Below, one piece after another: positions 34,800 through 43,368 of a stretch of DNA of 60,893 bases. Each line of letters starts with the position of its first letter. Position 1 is the stretch's first letter. The position numbers were made by a program, and so were the translations under genes. The stretch is taken from positions 1-60,893 of the forward strand of contig NZ_CAUDZA010000012.1 in NCBI RefSeq assembly GCF_958453765.1, in the 5' to 3' direction. This stretch comes from Phascolarctobacterium_A succinatutens_B (GTDB taxonomy: Bacteria; Bacillota; Negativicutes; Acidaminococcales; Acidaminococcaceae). The notes below the pieces were generated by a model. It was not told the DNA's origin. It saw only the letters and a program-made list of their open reading frames with translations, and ran no database searches.

Positions 34800-35702
34800 A
34801 TGAAGATATTAAAAATATTATGTTGTATGGCAGCCGTCTGCCTCACAGCCTTCAGCCTGAGCGGCTGCAGTCTGCAAAAGTCTGATAACAGTCTTGGCAG
34901 CGGCACAATCAGCATCCCCACCTATGCGGTTAAGGCTCCGACAGCAGGCAAGCTCATAGGTCTTATCAGTGAAAAGGGCGAGCGCATCAGCAAGGGCCAG
35001 CCGCTTTTTGCTATCGGTGACGCAAAGCTGGATAAGCAGGTTAAGGACCTGGCAACCCAGGTTGCCAAGGCCGAAGCTGATTTAAAACGTATGCAGCAGG
35101 GCACGCCGACGGCAGCACCGATTGCTGACACTTCTCTGGCGCAGGCCAACGTAGCGGCGGCACAGCAAAAAGCCGCTAAGATGAACAATCTGCTGGCACA
35201 GGGCGCAGTTTCACGCAATCAGGCACAGGCTGCCCAAGACGAGCTGCAGCGCGCTATCGCACAGCTGCAGGCAGCAAGTAGCGTCAGCGTCAGCTTCAAG
35301 CCGGCTTCTCCGGCAGAAATCGACGCACAGCAAAAGCTCATCGTCCAGCTCAAGGCACAGCAGGCCGCTGCAATAGCACAGCAGGAAAAAAATGAAGGCA
35401 ACAGCCCCTGCACCGGTATCATTACCGATTTACAGACCGCCAACAATTCTACCATACAAAAAGATCAGGTAATCCTGCACATCAAGGCTGTCGACAGCTG
35501 CAGTATAACGTTGAATGTCAGCGCAGCTCAGGCCAAGGAGCTTAAGGCAGGCATGCCAGTAAGCATTAAGGCCGCCGAAACACCTGCTCCCTTCAGCGGT
35601 AAGATAAGCAGCATTGACGGCACTAAAATCACTGTTACTTCAGACCAGAAGCCAGAAGATCTTAAGGACGGTGTAAATGTAGAAATCAGCTTAGCAGCTT
35701 AA
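34800..35702 (+). CDS. HlyD/biotin-lipoyl-type lipoprotein
   Basis: Lipoprotein of 300 aa with lipobox 'LSGC' at about residue 20. The domain order is that of a membrane-fusion protein. First half of a biotinyl-lipoyl domain: 'VKAPTAGKLIGLISEKGERI'. Ala/Gln-rich coiled-coil hairpin: residues 75-200. Second lipoyl half: 'SPCTGIITDLQTANNSTIQK'. Beta-barrel: 'LNVSAAQAKELKAGMPVSI'. Such proteins bridge an inner-membrane efflux pump to an outer-membrane channel, but no pump or TolC gene lies beside it. An orphan adaptor or a stand-alone envelope protein. Confidence 0.82.
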   Translation: MKILKILCCMAAVCLTAFSLSGCSLQKSDNSLGSGTISIPTYAVKAPTAGKLIGLISEKGERISKGQPLFAIGDAKLDKQVKDLATQVAKAEADLKRMQQGTPTAAPIADTSLAQANVAAAQQKAAKMNNLLAQGAVSRNQAQAAQDELQRAIAQLQAASSVSVSFKPASPAEIDAQQKLIVQLKAQQAAAIAQQEKNEGNSPCTGIITDLQTANNSTIQKDQVILHIKAVDSCSITLNVSAAQAKELKAGMPVSIKAAETPAPFSGKISSIDGTKITVTSDQKPEDLKDGVNVEISLAA

Positions 35703-35746
35703 GCTTCCGATATCCAACCCAATAAATACCACGCAAGGAGATTCAT

Positions 35747-36502
35747 ATGCTTAACCAATTTTCACGTACAGAGCTGCTCTTCGGCAGCGAAGCAATTACG
35801 CGTCTGCAGAACGCCCATGTCGCTGTTTTCGGTATTGGCGGCGTAGGCGGTTATACAGTTGAAGCACTCGCCCGCAGCGGTGTTGGCAGCTTTGACCTCA
35901 TTGATAACGATACCGTTGCTCTCACCAATCTCAATCGTCAGATTATCGCTACCCTTGATACTGTCGGCCAGCCTAAGGTTGAAGTCATGGCCAAACGTAT
36001 TGCGAGTATCAACCCCGATGCCAAAGTAAATTGCCGCCAATGCTTCTTTTTACCTGAAAATCAGCACGAATTTGATTTCTCGCAATATGATTACGTTGTC
36101 GATGCCGTAGATACCGTGGCAGCCAAAATTGCTATCGTACTTGCAGCCAAGGCAGCAGACGTACCGGTTATCAGCAGCATGGGAGCAGGCAACAAGGTTA
36201 ATCCTGCCATGTTTGAGGTAGCAGATATCTATAAAACCAAGGTTGACCCCTTGGCACGTGTTATGCGCCAGGCCATGAAGAAAAATAACATTAAAAAACT
36301 AAAGGTTGTTTATTCACAGGAGCTGCCGCTTTTACCTATAAATGAGGAAATAGAAAGCGAATGTCACGCCGAAGCACCCAAACGCCGTGCGCTGCCCGGC
36401 AGTAATGCCTTCACACCTTCGGTAGCAGGATTGATTATTGCCTCCGAGGTTATTAAGGACCTGGTAGGCTGGGATGACAGCCACCGCAAGGGATTAGCTT
36501 AA
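35747..36502 (+). CDS. tcdA: tRNA threonylcarbamoyladenosine dehydratase
   Basis: 251 aa, E1-like ThiF family. ATP-dependent dehydratase that converts t6A37 to cyclic t6A in ANN-decoding tRNAs. Shows the nucleotide loop 'VFGIGGVGGYTVEALARSG', 'DNDTVALTNLNRQ' with the adenylation residues, 'DYVVDAVDTVAAK' and the C-terminal 'GSNAFTPSVAGLIIASEVIK' seen in TcdA/CsdL. AAGGAG precedes the ATG. It is 44 bp downstream of the HlyD-like gene and may be co-transcribed, without an evident functional link. Confidence 0.9.
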   Translation: MLNQFSRTELLFGSEAITRLQNAHVAVFGIGGVGGYTVEALARSGVGSFDLIDNDTVALTNLNRQIIATLDTVGQPKVEVMAKRIASINPDAKVNCRQCFFLPENQHEFDFSQYDYVVDAVDTVAAKIAIVLAAKAADVPVISSMGAGNKVNPAMFEVADIYKTKVDPLARVMRQAMKKNNIKKLKVVYSQELPLLPINEEIESECHAEAPKRRALPGSNAFTPSVAGLIIASEVIKDLVGWDDSHRKGLA

Positions 36503-36529
36503 CAACAACAGAATTACAGGCATAATAAA

Positions 36530-36569
36530 AACGCCTCTGCCCACAGCTCAAAGCGTGGTCAGAGGCGTT
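36530..36569. terminator. Terminator shared by tcdA and the 22-codon ORF
   Basis: Arms AACGCCTCTG / CAGAGGCGTT with inner CCAC/GTGG. The T-tract (GTTTTTATTATG) is on the minus strand, so its main client is the small minus-strand transcript; tcdA could use it in reverse. Confidence 0.75.
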
Positions 36570-36581
36570 CCCTCATTACAA

Positions 36582-36650
36582 TTATTCAAAAATGCACATA
36601 ACAGTCAGGACGCCTAAGAAAACTAAGCTAACACCAGCGGCACTAAACAT
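36582..36650 (-). CDS. 22-aa hydrophobic small protein
   Basis: The ORF encodes M-F-S-A-A-G-V-S-L-V-F-L-G-V-L-T-V-M-C-I-F-E, a single membrane-spanning segment. Signs that it is real: GGAGGTGAG lies 8 nt before the ATG, an extended -10 promoter lies about 95 bp upstream, and an intrinsic terminator follows 13 bp after the stop. Very short one-helix subunits or accessory peptides of transporters look like this, but no transporter gene is adjacent, so the partner is unknown. A leader peptide is less likely because nothing lies downstream on this strand. Confidence 0.65.
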   Translation of the reverse strand: MFSAAGVSLVFLGVLTVMCIFE

Positions 36651-36740
36651 AGTAACTCACCTCCATGCATTCGCACTTTTTACTTTTTATTTGACGCTGT
36701 ATTTTTACAGCCTGTGGGGTTTTTCCCTCATCTGCTATCT

Positions 36741-36749
36741 ATTATAGCA
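36741..36749 (-). promoter_or_regulatory. Extended -10 promoter of the 22-aa ORF
   Basis: Minus strand TGCTATAAT, with TATACA 16-17 bp further upstream as a weak -35. The leader of about 85 nt can form two small hairpins (GGG-AAAAA-CCC type and CTGTAAAAATACAG). Confidence 0.6.
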
Positions 36750-36846
36750 CTTTTTTGCATTTTGTATACAGTATTCTCGAAAAAATTTTAAAGTTTTTCT
36801 GACAACTACAATTGCTCGTTGCAAATCACTCGGCACTGCCTCATAC

Positions 36847-36875
36847 TTGCAACTTTACCTGTTATAGTATATAAT
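36847..36875 (+). promoter_or_regulatory. Promoter of tRNA-Gly
   Basis: -35 TTGCAA (36847-36852), 17 bp, -10 TATAAT (36870-36875), 21 bp before the tRNA 5' end. Confidence 0.75.
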
Positions 36876-36896
36876 AGCGTTATGGTATTTTTATCT

Positions 36897-36971
36897 GCGG
36901 GTATAGTTCAGCGGTAGAACATCAGCTTCCCAAGCTGAGTGTCGCGAGTTCGATTCTCGTTACCCGCTCCA
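36897..36971 (+). tRNA. tRNA-Gly(CCC)
   Basis: Complete cloverleaf: acceptor GCGGGTA / TACCCGC, D-arm GTTC..GAAC, anticodon arm CAGCT TCCCAAG.. with loop TTCCCAA (anticodon CCC), T-arm GCGAG TTCGATT CTCGT, discriminator T and encoded CCA. Reads GGG codons. Confidence 0.95.
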
Positions 36972-36983
36972 TTTATGCTTATC

Positions 36984-37014
36984 AGCTTCAAGCCTTTGGC
37001 TTGGAGCTTTTTTT
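36984..37014 (+). terminator. Terminator of tRNA-Gly
   Basis: Arms AGCTTCAAGCC / GGCTTGGAGCT with a 3-nt loop and TTTTTT tail. Confidence 0.9.
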
Positions 37015-37031
37015 GTTTGTGCTCACATAAA

Positions 37032-37075
37032 AAAAGTCTGATGATAATGCATTTAGTGCTTATCATCAGACTTTT
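37032..37075. terminator. Strong bidirectional hairpin after tRNA-Gly
   Basis: Perfect 16-bp arms AAAAGTCTGATGATAA / TTATCATCAGACTTTT. Lies 88 bp beyond the DUF445 stop; the A/T ends allow termination in both directions. The 88 bp between contain a second imperfect repeat (CGAATGCC.. / ..GGTATTCG). Confidence 0.8.
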
Positions 37076-37163
37076 AAGTTTTGAGGAACGAATGCCGTCG
37101 GCGTACTACTGCTACGACAAGGTATTCGTGACAAAGTATATGGTGCTTTATCGCCGGCCTTAC

Positions 37164-38501
37164 TCACCAAGCGCATTTGAGCAAATAAAATACAGCCCCC
37201 AAAAAAGCACCCATAACCGTACCATTCAACCGTATGCGCTGCATATCGGTATCAACCTTACTGCGTACCATCTCTGTCAAACGTTCATCGGCCATTGCCT
37301 GCAAAATTCGCTCCACGATATCGCCCAGCATTGTCTGAGCCTGCAGCAGGCCTAAGCCAAGTATATGTTGCAGATACGCCTCTGCCTTAGCCTTAAACTG
37401 TGCGTCGGAACGTAAATCCGTTTCAATAGTTTCCAACGCCTCTTGCACAGCCTGCAGCAGAATTGTCGGCTGCGCTGCTGCGCCGCCTTTCTGTGCAAGC
37501 GGACGGCACAGAGCCTTAATCATATTATCCAAAAGCTGCTTCAAGGCAGACTGCAGAGAAATATCATGCAAAGCACGATTCTGCAGTGACTGCACCAGTT
37601 CACGCCACGCTTGCGTACCGTAAACACTGCCTGCAACACGCTGCAGCTGTGCATACAGCCAAGAGCGCCACTGCTCATCATCCTGCAGACGGTGAGCAGT
37701 TCCCACCAAGGCACGGCAAATGGCATCTGTTGCATCTTCAACATTAACAACATCCAGCTTTTTGGCAGCCCACAGTTTAATACTGCTCCACAAGCCTTCG
37801 CTGCCACGCTTTTCAACCTGCTTTTGCAGCTCTCGGCGAACACGCTCTCTGATAGCGGGAGCTTCCGCCAGTGCTACCAGCTGCTGCAGCAGCCATTCGT
37901 AGCATTGCTCATCCCTACGCTGTGCAGCCAAGGCTTTAAACAGCTTATCAAGCTGTTCGTTGGCTTCTACGTCAGCCAAGGCTGTTTTTATTTTACCCTC
38001 AAGCTGCCTGCTTAAAGCCTGCGTATCGAGCTTATGCAGAACGCCTTCGGCAAAATTGGTCAGCAACCCCTGCAAACGCGCCTTGTTCTCCGGCTTTTCC
38101 AGATAAACTATAAATTTATCCAGAATTACCAGCTGCTTTTTTTGCAGCAGCAAGGCCTTTTTCGTCAAAAACTCCTGCTGTACCATTTGACTGCAGCCAC
38201 GCACAAAACCCTCTCTGCTACGCGGCAAAATCGCCGTATGCTTGGCCATAAACGGCAGCAGACGGCATATCCAGGGCACCTTAAACACAGCAGTCACGGC
38301 AAACCAATCCGCAAAGCTGCCAATCAGCGCCGCTTCCGCCATATAGTAACCCAAAATCAGCCAATCCCACTTAAGCTCGCCGAAGTGCCCCATGTACAAC
38401 CCGGCATAATGCAGCCTGAGATATAAGAAAAGCAGATAGATTGCACCGGAAGCAAGAAAAGCACTGTCTGCATATGTCCAATGTTTTTTCAGGCTATTCA
38501 T
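37164..38501 (-). CDS. DUF445 membrane protein (second of a pair)
   Basis: About 445 aa, DUF445 (YjiN-like) family. Two hydrophobic segments near the N-terminus, with 'AALIGSFADWFAVTAVFKVP' as family signature. There follows a long helical region ('RSREGFVRGCSQMVQQEFLT') and a final hydrophobic 'NGTVMGAFLGAVFYLL'. Function is unknown. An ATG at 38501 directly after the upstream stop (TAGGATG) is taken as start, since the earlier ATG lies within the neighbouring gene. Paralogue of the gene before it. Confidence 0.8.
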   Translation of the reverse strand: MNSLKKHWTYADSAFLASGAIYLLFLYLRLHYAGLYMGHFGELKWDWLILGYYMAEAALIGSFADWFAVTAVFKVPWICRLLPFMAKHTAILPRSREGFVRGCSQMVQQEFLTKKALLLQKKQLVILDKFIVYLEKPENKARLQGLLTNFAEGVLHKLDTQALSRQLEGKIKTALADVEANEQLDKLFKALAAQRRDEQCYEWLLQQLVALAEAPAIRERVRRELQKQVEKRGSEGLWSSIKLWAAKKLDVVNVEDATDAICRALVGTAHRLQDDEQWRSWLYAQLQRVAGSVYGTQAWRELVQSLQNRALHDISLQSALKQLLDNMIKALCRPLAQKGGAAAQPTILLQAVQEALETIETDLRSDAQFKAKAEAYLQHILGLGLLQAQTMLGDIVERILQAMADERLTEMVRSKVDTDMQRIRLNGTVMGAFLGAVFYLLKCAW

Positions 38502-38502
38502 C

Positions 38503-39708
38503 CTACCCCACCAGCCTTTCTGCCATCGTCGCAATAATAAACAGCACCGCTCCCATCAAACCACCAATACAGGTGCCGCTCTTGCGGATATTTTGCAAAT
38601 CATCGCCCACGCGCTGCTCCATTTTCGCAATCAATACATCCCTGTCATAGCTATGCAGCTTAGCCAAAACCAAATCATATACTGTATCATGCTGCATTGC
38701 CAAGGCCTGCAGCAGCAGCTCCTTCAACGCACCGTCCAGCCTGCTCTGCTCCGTCTCGCTGTCAGCCAGCAGCTGCAGCCTCTTTTGCAGCAGAGTCAAT
38801 AAAATATCTACGTCCTGCGTTTGCAGCAGCTCCTTAAAAGCCAGTGCCTTCGCTGTTACCAGCTGTGACAGCTTGCTGTTGAGCCAGTCCGCAAAAGCAA
38901 TATCATGACGATAATCCTCCATGCGTGCCAGCAGCCAGTTATCAATCTGCCGCCGCAGCTCACTGTCAGGATCTGCCAATGCGTCCAAAGCTTTTTCCAG
39001 CTCCTGCACAAAAAGCGGCACCAGCTTTGCTGCCTGCCCGCTCACAAACAAATTACGCAGCAGACTGTCCTTATTGTATTCTTCCTCCGCCATCTGCGTC
39101 AGCCCTTCCAGCAAAGCGGTAAATTCCGGCTTATGCAGAATCTGCTTGGCCTCCTGCGCCAGCAGCTGCCAAATACCGTTAAAGCTGCCGTTGGCCACAG
39201 CCTTCTGCAGTGCGTCCGCCAGAATCTCCGGAATACGCAGGCTGGCAATATACTTAGGCAGCTCCGAAAGCAAAAGTTGTTCTGCACGCTCGGTATTGAG
39301 CGAGCGCAGCGCATGCTGCGCCAACGGACGTACCATCTGCCACAGGCGCTCCACATTCTGCTGCTGCGCAAAATGTGCCAACAGCAGCTTGGCAAAATTT
39401 TCTCTGCCGACAGCCTGCATAACATTTTCCGCTGTCAGCAGGTCATTGCTCACAAAATCCGCCAACCCTGTCGTCAGGCGCTCATAATTATTGCGCAATA
39501 CATCCGTACCCGGCGCATTGATGCCAAGCGGACGTTTAAACAGCGCCGTCACACCCCACCAGTCAGCCAAGCCGCCAATCGTCGCAGCCAATGCCGTATG
39601 ATGTATAAAATCAGCCGCCAAACTGCCCTGCGCCCAAGGCCAGGCGCAGACAGCGGCAGCTGCTGCACCGGCCAGCAGGCAGTGCGCCTGTGTTTTTACT
39701 GTAGCCAT
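38503..39708 (-). CDS. DUF445 membrane protein (first of a pair)
   Basis: 401 aa, same family as the next gene: N-terminal hydrophobic stretch, 'ATIGGLADWWGVTALFKRPL' signature, Leu/Gln/Ala-rich helices to the end and a C-terminal segment 'TCIGGLMGAVLFIIATMAE'. The pair probably arose by duplication and may form a hetero-oligomer in the envelope; neither has a known activity. The upstream 200 bp hold only the terminator of the next gene. Confidence 0.8.
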   Translation of the reverse strand: MATVKTQAHCLLAGAAAAAVCAWPWAQGSLAADFIHHTALAATIGGLADWWGVTALFKRPLGINAPGTDVLRNNYERLTTGLADFVSNDLLTAENVMQAVGRENFAKLLLAHFAQQQNVERLWQMVRPLAQHALRSLNTERAEQLLLSELPKYIASLRIPEILADALQKAVANGSFNGIWQLLAQEAKQILHKPEFTALLEGLTQMAEEEYNKDSLLRNLFVSGQAAKLVPLFVQELEKALDALADPDSELRRQIDNWLLARMEDYRHDIAFADWLNSKLSQLVTAKALAFKELLQTQDVDILLTLLQKRLQLLADSETEQSRLDGALKELLLQALAMQHDTVYDLVLAKLHSYDRDVLIAKMEQRVGDDLQNIRKSGTCIGGLMGAVLFIIATMAERLVG

Positions 39709-39836
39709 AATTATTCTCCTATCAACAAACGCTTTATATATAGTATGATATAGAATTCCTTAACTGCTATTTTTAATTATAGCACAAAGCAGATTACAGA
39801 GTAAGCAATGCTATGCCCAACTTTAAAGTAAATAAA

Positions 39837-39882
39837 AAATAGCCGGTGCAAGGAACTCTCACTCACCTTGCACCGGCTATTT
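39837..39882. terminator. Terminator of the XRE gene
   Basis: Perfect 17-bp arms AAATAGCCGGTGCAAGG / CCTTGCACCGGCTATTT, then ATTTTTTATTT on the minus strand. Confidence 0.92.
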
Positions 39883-39915
39883 AAAATTCTCTCTCTCCTC
39901 GTAAAGCAGAAGTGC

Positions 39916-40209
39916 TTAACCTTTTTGTTTTAACAACTTTACAATTTGCAGAACTTCTTCCAAGCTGATATCTTTATCTTTGGCATCAGCCTGTTCATCT
40001 AAATCAACAAAGAAACTGCTCATGTTGCACTCTAATAAGCTATGCAGCTTAAGCAGATTGGGCAGAGTTACAGGAACACGGCCACACTCTATATTACACA
40101 GGTGTGTCTGGGAAATCCTCATCTCCTTTGCCAACCCTGTTTGTGTCAGATTTTTTGCGGTACGCAGCAAACGGATTCTGCGACCAATAAGTTTAATTTC
40201 CTCTTGCAA
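39916..40209 (-). CDS. XRE-family DNA-binding protein
   Basis: 97 aa with one helix-turn-helix at residues 8-62 ('RIRLLRTAKNLTQTGLAKEM', 'RISQTHLCNIECGRVPVTLP') and a short acidic tail ending in KLLKQKG. No sensor domain. The only plausible start is TTG at 40209 with AGGA just before it; no in-frame ATG precedes the HTH. The target is unknown; it stands alone between the DUF445 pair and an ABC transporter operon. Confidence 0.75.
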   Translation of the reverse strand: MQEEIKLIGRRIRLLRTAKNLTQTGLAKEMRISQTHLCNIECGRVPVTLPNLLKLHSLLECNMSSFFVDLDEQADAKDKDISLEEVLQIVKLLKQKG

Positions 40210-40448
40210 TTTCCTAGCACCGCCTTTCGGTTTACTTGCAACAAATTTTTTTAAACTAATAAAGCACTTATTTAAAGTTTACCACGTTTTTCAGATTTCG
40301 CAAGAGTTTTTTCGTATATTTTATTTACTTTCCTCTATATTTTAGTTATGAAGCTATTAAATTTCTAGTGAAATGCTAAAATTCTTTTTTTATGGTACTC
40401 TTGTTTACCTATCGTAAACTTATGTCTACCCCCAAGAATTTTAGGCTA
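40210..40448. other. Intergenic region upstream of the XRE gene
   Basis: 239 bp, AT-rich, containing the XRE promoter region and the 3' end of the ABC operon. No further gene is seen and no strong terminator hairpin was found after the ATPase stop at 40449. Confidence 0.5.
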
Positions 40449-41243
40449 TCAGCCAAGCAGCAACCGGTCACTTGCCATCTCGGAGCCGCTTGCCTTTTCA
40501 AACATATCCAGCAAATCGGCTATCTGCAAATGCTGCTTTTCTTCTCCCTTAACGTCGATAATTACCCTGCCGTTATGCAGCATAATCAGTCTGTTGCCGT
40601 AACGCAAAGCATCGCGCATATTATGGGTAATCATCAGCGTTGTCAGCTGATCACGGGTTACGATTTTTTCCGTAAGTGCCAGCACCTTCGCCGCTGTCTT
40701 CGGGTCAAGTGCTGCCGTATGCTCGTCCAACAGCAGCAGCTTCGGTTTTTTCAGCGTTGCCATCAGCAAGGTAAGTGCCTGACGCTGACCACCGCTCAAA
40801 AGACCGACCTTAGCAGTCATTCTGTCCTCCAGACCTAAATCAAGCTCCTTCAGCAGCTCATAAAAGCGGTCATGCTGATCGCTGGAAAGACTCCAGCCCA
40901 AGCCGGGAGTTTCTCCGCGGCGGGCCGCCAGAGAAAGATTTTCTTCTATCATCATACCGGCAGCAGTACCAAGCATAGGATCCTGGAATACACGGCCGAT
41001 ATATTTAGCACGCTTATGCTCCGGCTTTTTGGTAATATCCTCACCGTCAATAATAATCTTGCCCTTATCTATCGGGAAAACACCGGCAATCGCATTCAGC
41101 GTAGTAGATTTGCCGGCACCGTTACCGCCGATAACTGTAGCAAAATCACCTGGCTCCAGATGCAGAGATAAATCCTGCAGAGCCTTCTTTTCATTGATAG
41201 TTCCCGGGAAAAATGTTTTGGAAACGTGTTCTACATGCAGCAT
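40449..41243 (-). CDS. ABC transporter ATPase, TrpXYZ-type
   Basis: 264 aa. Walker A 'GGNGAGKSTTLNAI', Q-loop 'GRVFQDP', signature 'LSGGQRQALT', Walker B 'KLLLLDEHTAALDP' and 'ITHNMRDALRYGNRLIMLHN'. In this ATPase subfamily the Glu-His 'DEHT' replaces the usual DEPT, as here. It follows the permease gene with adjacent stop and start (TAAATG). With PF04392-type binding protein and permease it forms an importer; characterised relatives carry tryptophan, but the substrate here is open. Confidence 0.88.
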   Translation of the reverse strand: MLHVEHVSKTFFPGTINEKKALQDLSLHLEPGDFATVIGGNGAGKSTTLNAIAGVFPIDKGKIIIDGEDITKKPEHKRAKYIGRVFQDPMLGTAAGMMIEENLSLAARRGETPGLGWSLSSDQHDRFYELLKELDLGLEDRMTAKVGLLSGGQRQALTLLMATLKKPKLLLLDEHTAALDPKTAAKVLALTEKIVTRDQLTTLMITHNMRDALRYGNRLIMLHNGRVIIDVKGEEKQHLQIADLLDMFEKASGSEMASDRLLLG

Positions 41244-42128
41244 TTAACGCACCGCCTTTCTGGCACCGAATTTACTTTTAATCAGCGGCATGGACAAAGC
41301 AATTGCTACCAGCACTGAGGTAAAGAGCTTCAGATCATTTGGCGGCATACCCATAGCCAGTACAACTGCAATTACAATACGATAAACAATAGAGCCTAAA
41401 ACTACAGAAATCAGGCAGTTTTTAAAGCTGCGTGTACCGAAAAGCACCTCGCCGATAATAACGGATGCCAGACCGATAACGATTGTGCCGGTACCCATAC
41501 CGACATCGGAAAAGCCGTTGGACTGCGCAACCAGAGCACCGGAAACAGCAACCAGAGCATTACTGATAAGCAAGCCAAGAATAATCGTTACGTCAGTATC
41601 TACGCCCTGAGCACGTATCATCTGCTGGTTGAAGCCGGTAGCACGGATAGCAGCGCCAATCTGCGTACCAAAGAACCAGTACATGAAGCAGCCCACCAGA
41701 ACGGTTACAGCCAAACCAACCACCAGCGTTGTCTGCGCCATTGATAAGTCCATCATAGACTTGGCGATTTTAAAGGTAGTATCCACACCAAGCAGGGATA
41801 AGTTAGCCTTGCCCATAATGCGCAGGTTAACGGAATACAAAGCAATCATGGTCAAAATACCGGACAACAGAGCAGGTATTTTCATTTTAGTATGCAAAAT
41901 GCCGGTTATAATACCTGCCAGCATACCCGCAACGCAAGCACCCAAAAGTGCGGCCAAAGGCCCAAAGCCTGCAACCATCATGGAAGCAGCTGTTGCCGCG
42001 CCCAGCGGAAAGCTGCCTTCTACCGTCAAATCAGCAATATCCAGCACTCGGAATGTCACATACACACCAAGAGCCATCAAAGCCCACAGCAAGCCCTGTG
42101 CCACTGTAGGTATCAGCAAACTAATCAT
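41244..42128 (-). CDS. ABC transporter permease, TrpXYZ-type
   Basis: 294 aa, about eight to nine hydrophobic segments, of the branched-chain amino-acid-type permease superfamily: 'YVTFRVLDIADLTVEGSFPL' at the N-terminus and 'AIRATGFNQQMIRAQGVDTD' as cytoplasmic coupling loop. It lies between the binding-protein and ATPase genes, separated from the former by a hairpin that would lower its expression relative to the binding protein. Confidence 0.88.
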   Translation of the reverse strand: MISLLIPTVAQGLLWALMALGVYVTFRVLDIADLTVEGSFPLGAATAASMMVAGFGPLAALLGACVAGMLAGIITGILHTKMKIPALLSGILTMIALYSVNLRIMGKANLSLLGVDTTFKIAKSMMDLSMAQTTLVVGLAVTVLVGCFMYWFFGTQIGAAIRATGFNQQMIRAQGVDTDVTIILGLLISNALVAVSGALVAQSNGFSDVGMGTGTIVIGLASVIIGEVLFGTRSFKNCLISVVLGSIVYRIVIAVVLAMGMPPNDLKLFTSVLVAIALSMPLIKSKFGARKAVR

Positions 42129-42162
42129 TTCCCAATTCCTCCCAATCTTCTTAGCGAAAAAA

Positions 42163-42188
42163 GAGCCTGCTTTTTTAACGGCAGGCTC
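42163..42188 (-). terminator. Attenuating hairpin between binding-protein and permease genes
   Basis: Arms GAGCCTGC / GCAGGCTC followed on the minus strand by TCTTTTTTCGC. Placed inside the operon, it probably lets only part of the transcripts reach the permease and ATPase. Confidence 0.7.
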
Positions 42189-42198
42189 CGAATTTTAA

Positions 42199-43206
42199 TT
42201 ATTTAATAACCTCTGCACCCTTCAGCAAATCTTCAGGAACCTTCAAGCCAATCTTAGCTGCTTCCTTAAGATTGATGGTAGGCTTAAATTCTTTTTGTGC
42301 CTGAATAGCCATATCAGCCGGTTTTGCTTTACCGCTCAGAATATCAGCAGCCATCACACCGGTTTGGAAGCCGAGCTTGTAATAATCAACGCCCAGAGTT
42401 GCAAAGCCGCCGGCTCTTACCATACCGCCTTCAGCACAGATAACAGGGAGCTTTGCTTCCTCGGTTACACTGATCAGAGTAGGAATAGCCGAAGCCAATA
42501 CATTATCGGTAGGTACATATACTGCCTGTACATCACCTGCCAGGCTGCGGGCAGCCTGTTGGATATCATTAACAGTAGAAACAGTTGCTTCCTTTACGGT
42601 AATGCCCTTAGCAGCTGCAGCCTTCTTCAGCAGCTCAACCTGCAGTTGGGAGTTAACCTCGCTGGAGCAGTAAATTGTGCCGATGGTTTTAGCATTAGGA
42701 ACCAGCTTCAGCAGTAAATCCAGCTGCTCGGCAACAGGGTTCATATCAGTTGTACCGGTTACATTAGTGCCCGGTTTAGCGTCGTCCTTAACCAGCTTAG
42801 CGGTTTTGTAATCGGTTACCGCGGTTGCAACGATAGGAATATCGCTGGTAACATTTGCTACAGTCTGTGCCGCAGGAGTTGCAATAGCACAAATCAAATC
42901 AACCTTATTATTTACAAAGCGATGAGCAATGTTCTGCAGATTAGACTGATCAGCCTGCGCATTTTGCTTGTCAAAAGTAATGTTCTGACCTTCCTTATAG
43001 CCCTTCGATGCCAAGCCGTCAACAAAGCCCTTGTTAGCTGCATCAAGCGCCTCATGCTCTACCAATTGAACAATGCCGACATTGACTTTTTCAGCCTTTG
43101 CGCCTGCTTCCTTTTTGTCACCGCCGCAGCCTAATGCCCCCAAGGCGAGGGTCAGCATCAGGCCGGCTGCCAATGCTTTAATTTTGTTGCTTTTGAGAGA
43201 AATCAT
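42199..43206 (-). CDS. ABC substrate-binding lipoprotein, TrpX-type
   Basis: 335 aa, PF04392 family. Lipobox 'LGALGC' at about residues 22-27, then 'VNVGIVQLVEHEALDAANKG', 'LICAIATPAAQTVANVTSDI', 'TGTTDMNPVAEQLDLLLKLV' and 'PVICAEGGMVRAGGFATLGV'. This is the receptor for the importer encoded by the next two genes. GGAAGG precedes the ATG. No T-box leader is visible, so the tryptophan assignment of some relatives is not supported by regulation here. Confidence 0.88.
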   Translation of the reverse strand: MISLKSNKIKALAAGLMLTLALGALGCGGDKKEAGAKAEKVNVGIVQLVEHEALDAANKGFVDGLASKGYKEGQNITFDKQNAQADQSNLQNIAHRFVNNKVDLICAIATPAAQTVANVTSDIPIVATAVTDYKTAKLVKDDAKPGTNVTGTTDMNPVAEQLDLLLKLVPNAKTIGTIYCSSEVNSQLQVELLKKAAAAKGITVKEATVSTVNDIQQAARSLAGDVQAVYVPTDNVLASAIPTLISVTEEAKLPVICAEGGMVRAGGFATLGVDYYKLGFQTGVMAADILSGKAKPADMAIQAQKEFKPTINLKEAAKIGLKVPEDLLKGAEVIK

Positions 43207-43256
43207 TTTCTACCATCCTTCCATGCTACAAATTTCGTATAAATGTAGTTAGGGTT

Positions 43257-43285
43257 ATTTTATGCTTTTATACTTTATTTGTAAA
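43257..43285 (-). promoter_or_regulatory. Promoter of the TrpXYZ-type operon
   Basis: Minus strand -35 TTTACA (43280-43285), 17 bp, -10 TAAAAT (43257-43262), 51 bp before the ATG. Confidence 0.65.
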
Positions 43286-43368
43286 GTTTTTTGAAAAAAT
43301 TTCCTCATTTCTGTTTTCAATGTATATTTACTGTATAAAAAGTTACATGTTCTGCTGTAAAAAGCAAA

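Noticed and set aside
36939..37355. Plus-strand frame of 138 codons starting in tRNA-Gly
   Set aside because: Overlaps the tRNA, two terminators and the DUF445 gene in antisense; composition is not coding-like.
42129..42198. Riboswitch or T-box between the TrpX-type and permease genes
   Set aside because: Only a simple 8-bp terminator-like hairpin is present; no conserved T-box or aptamer features.
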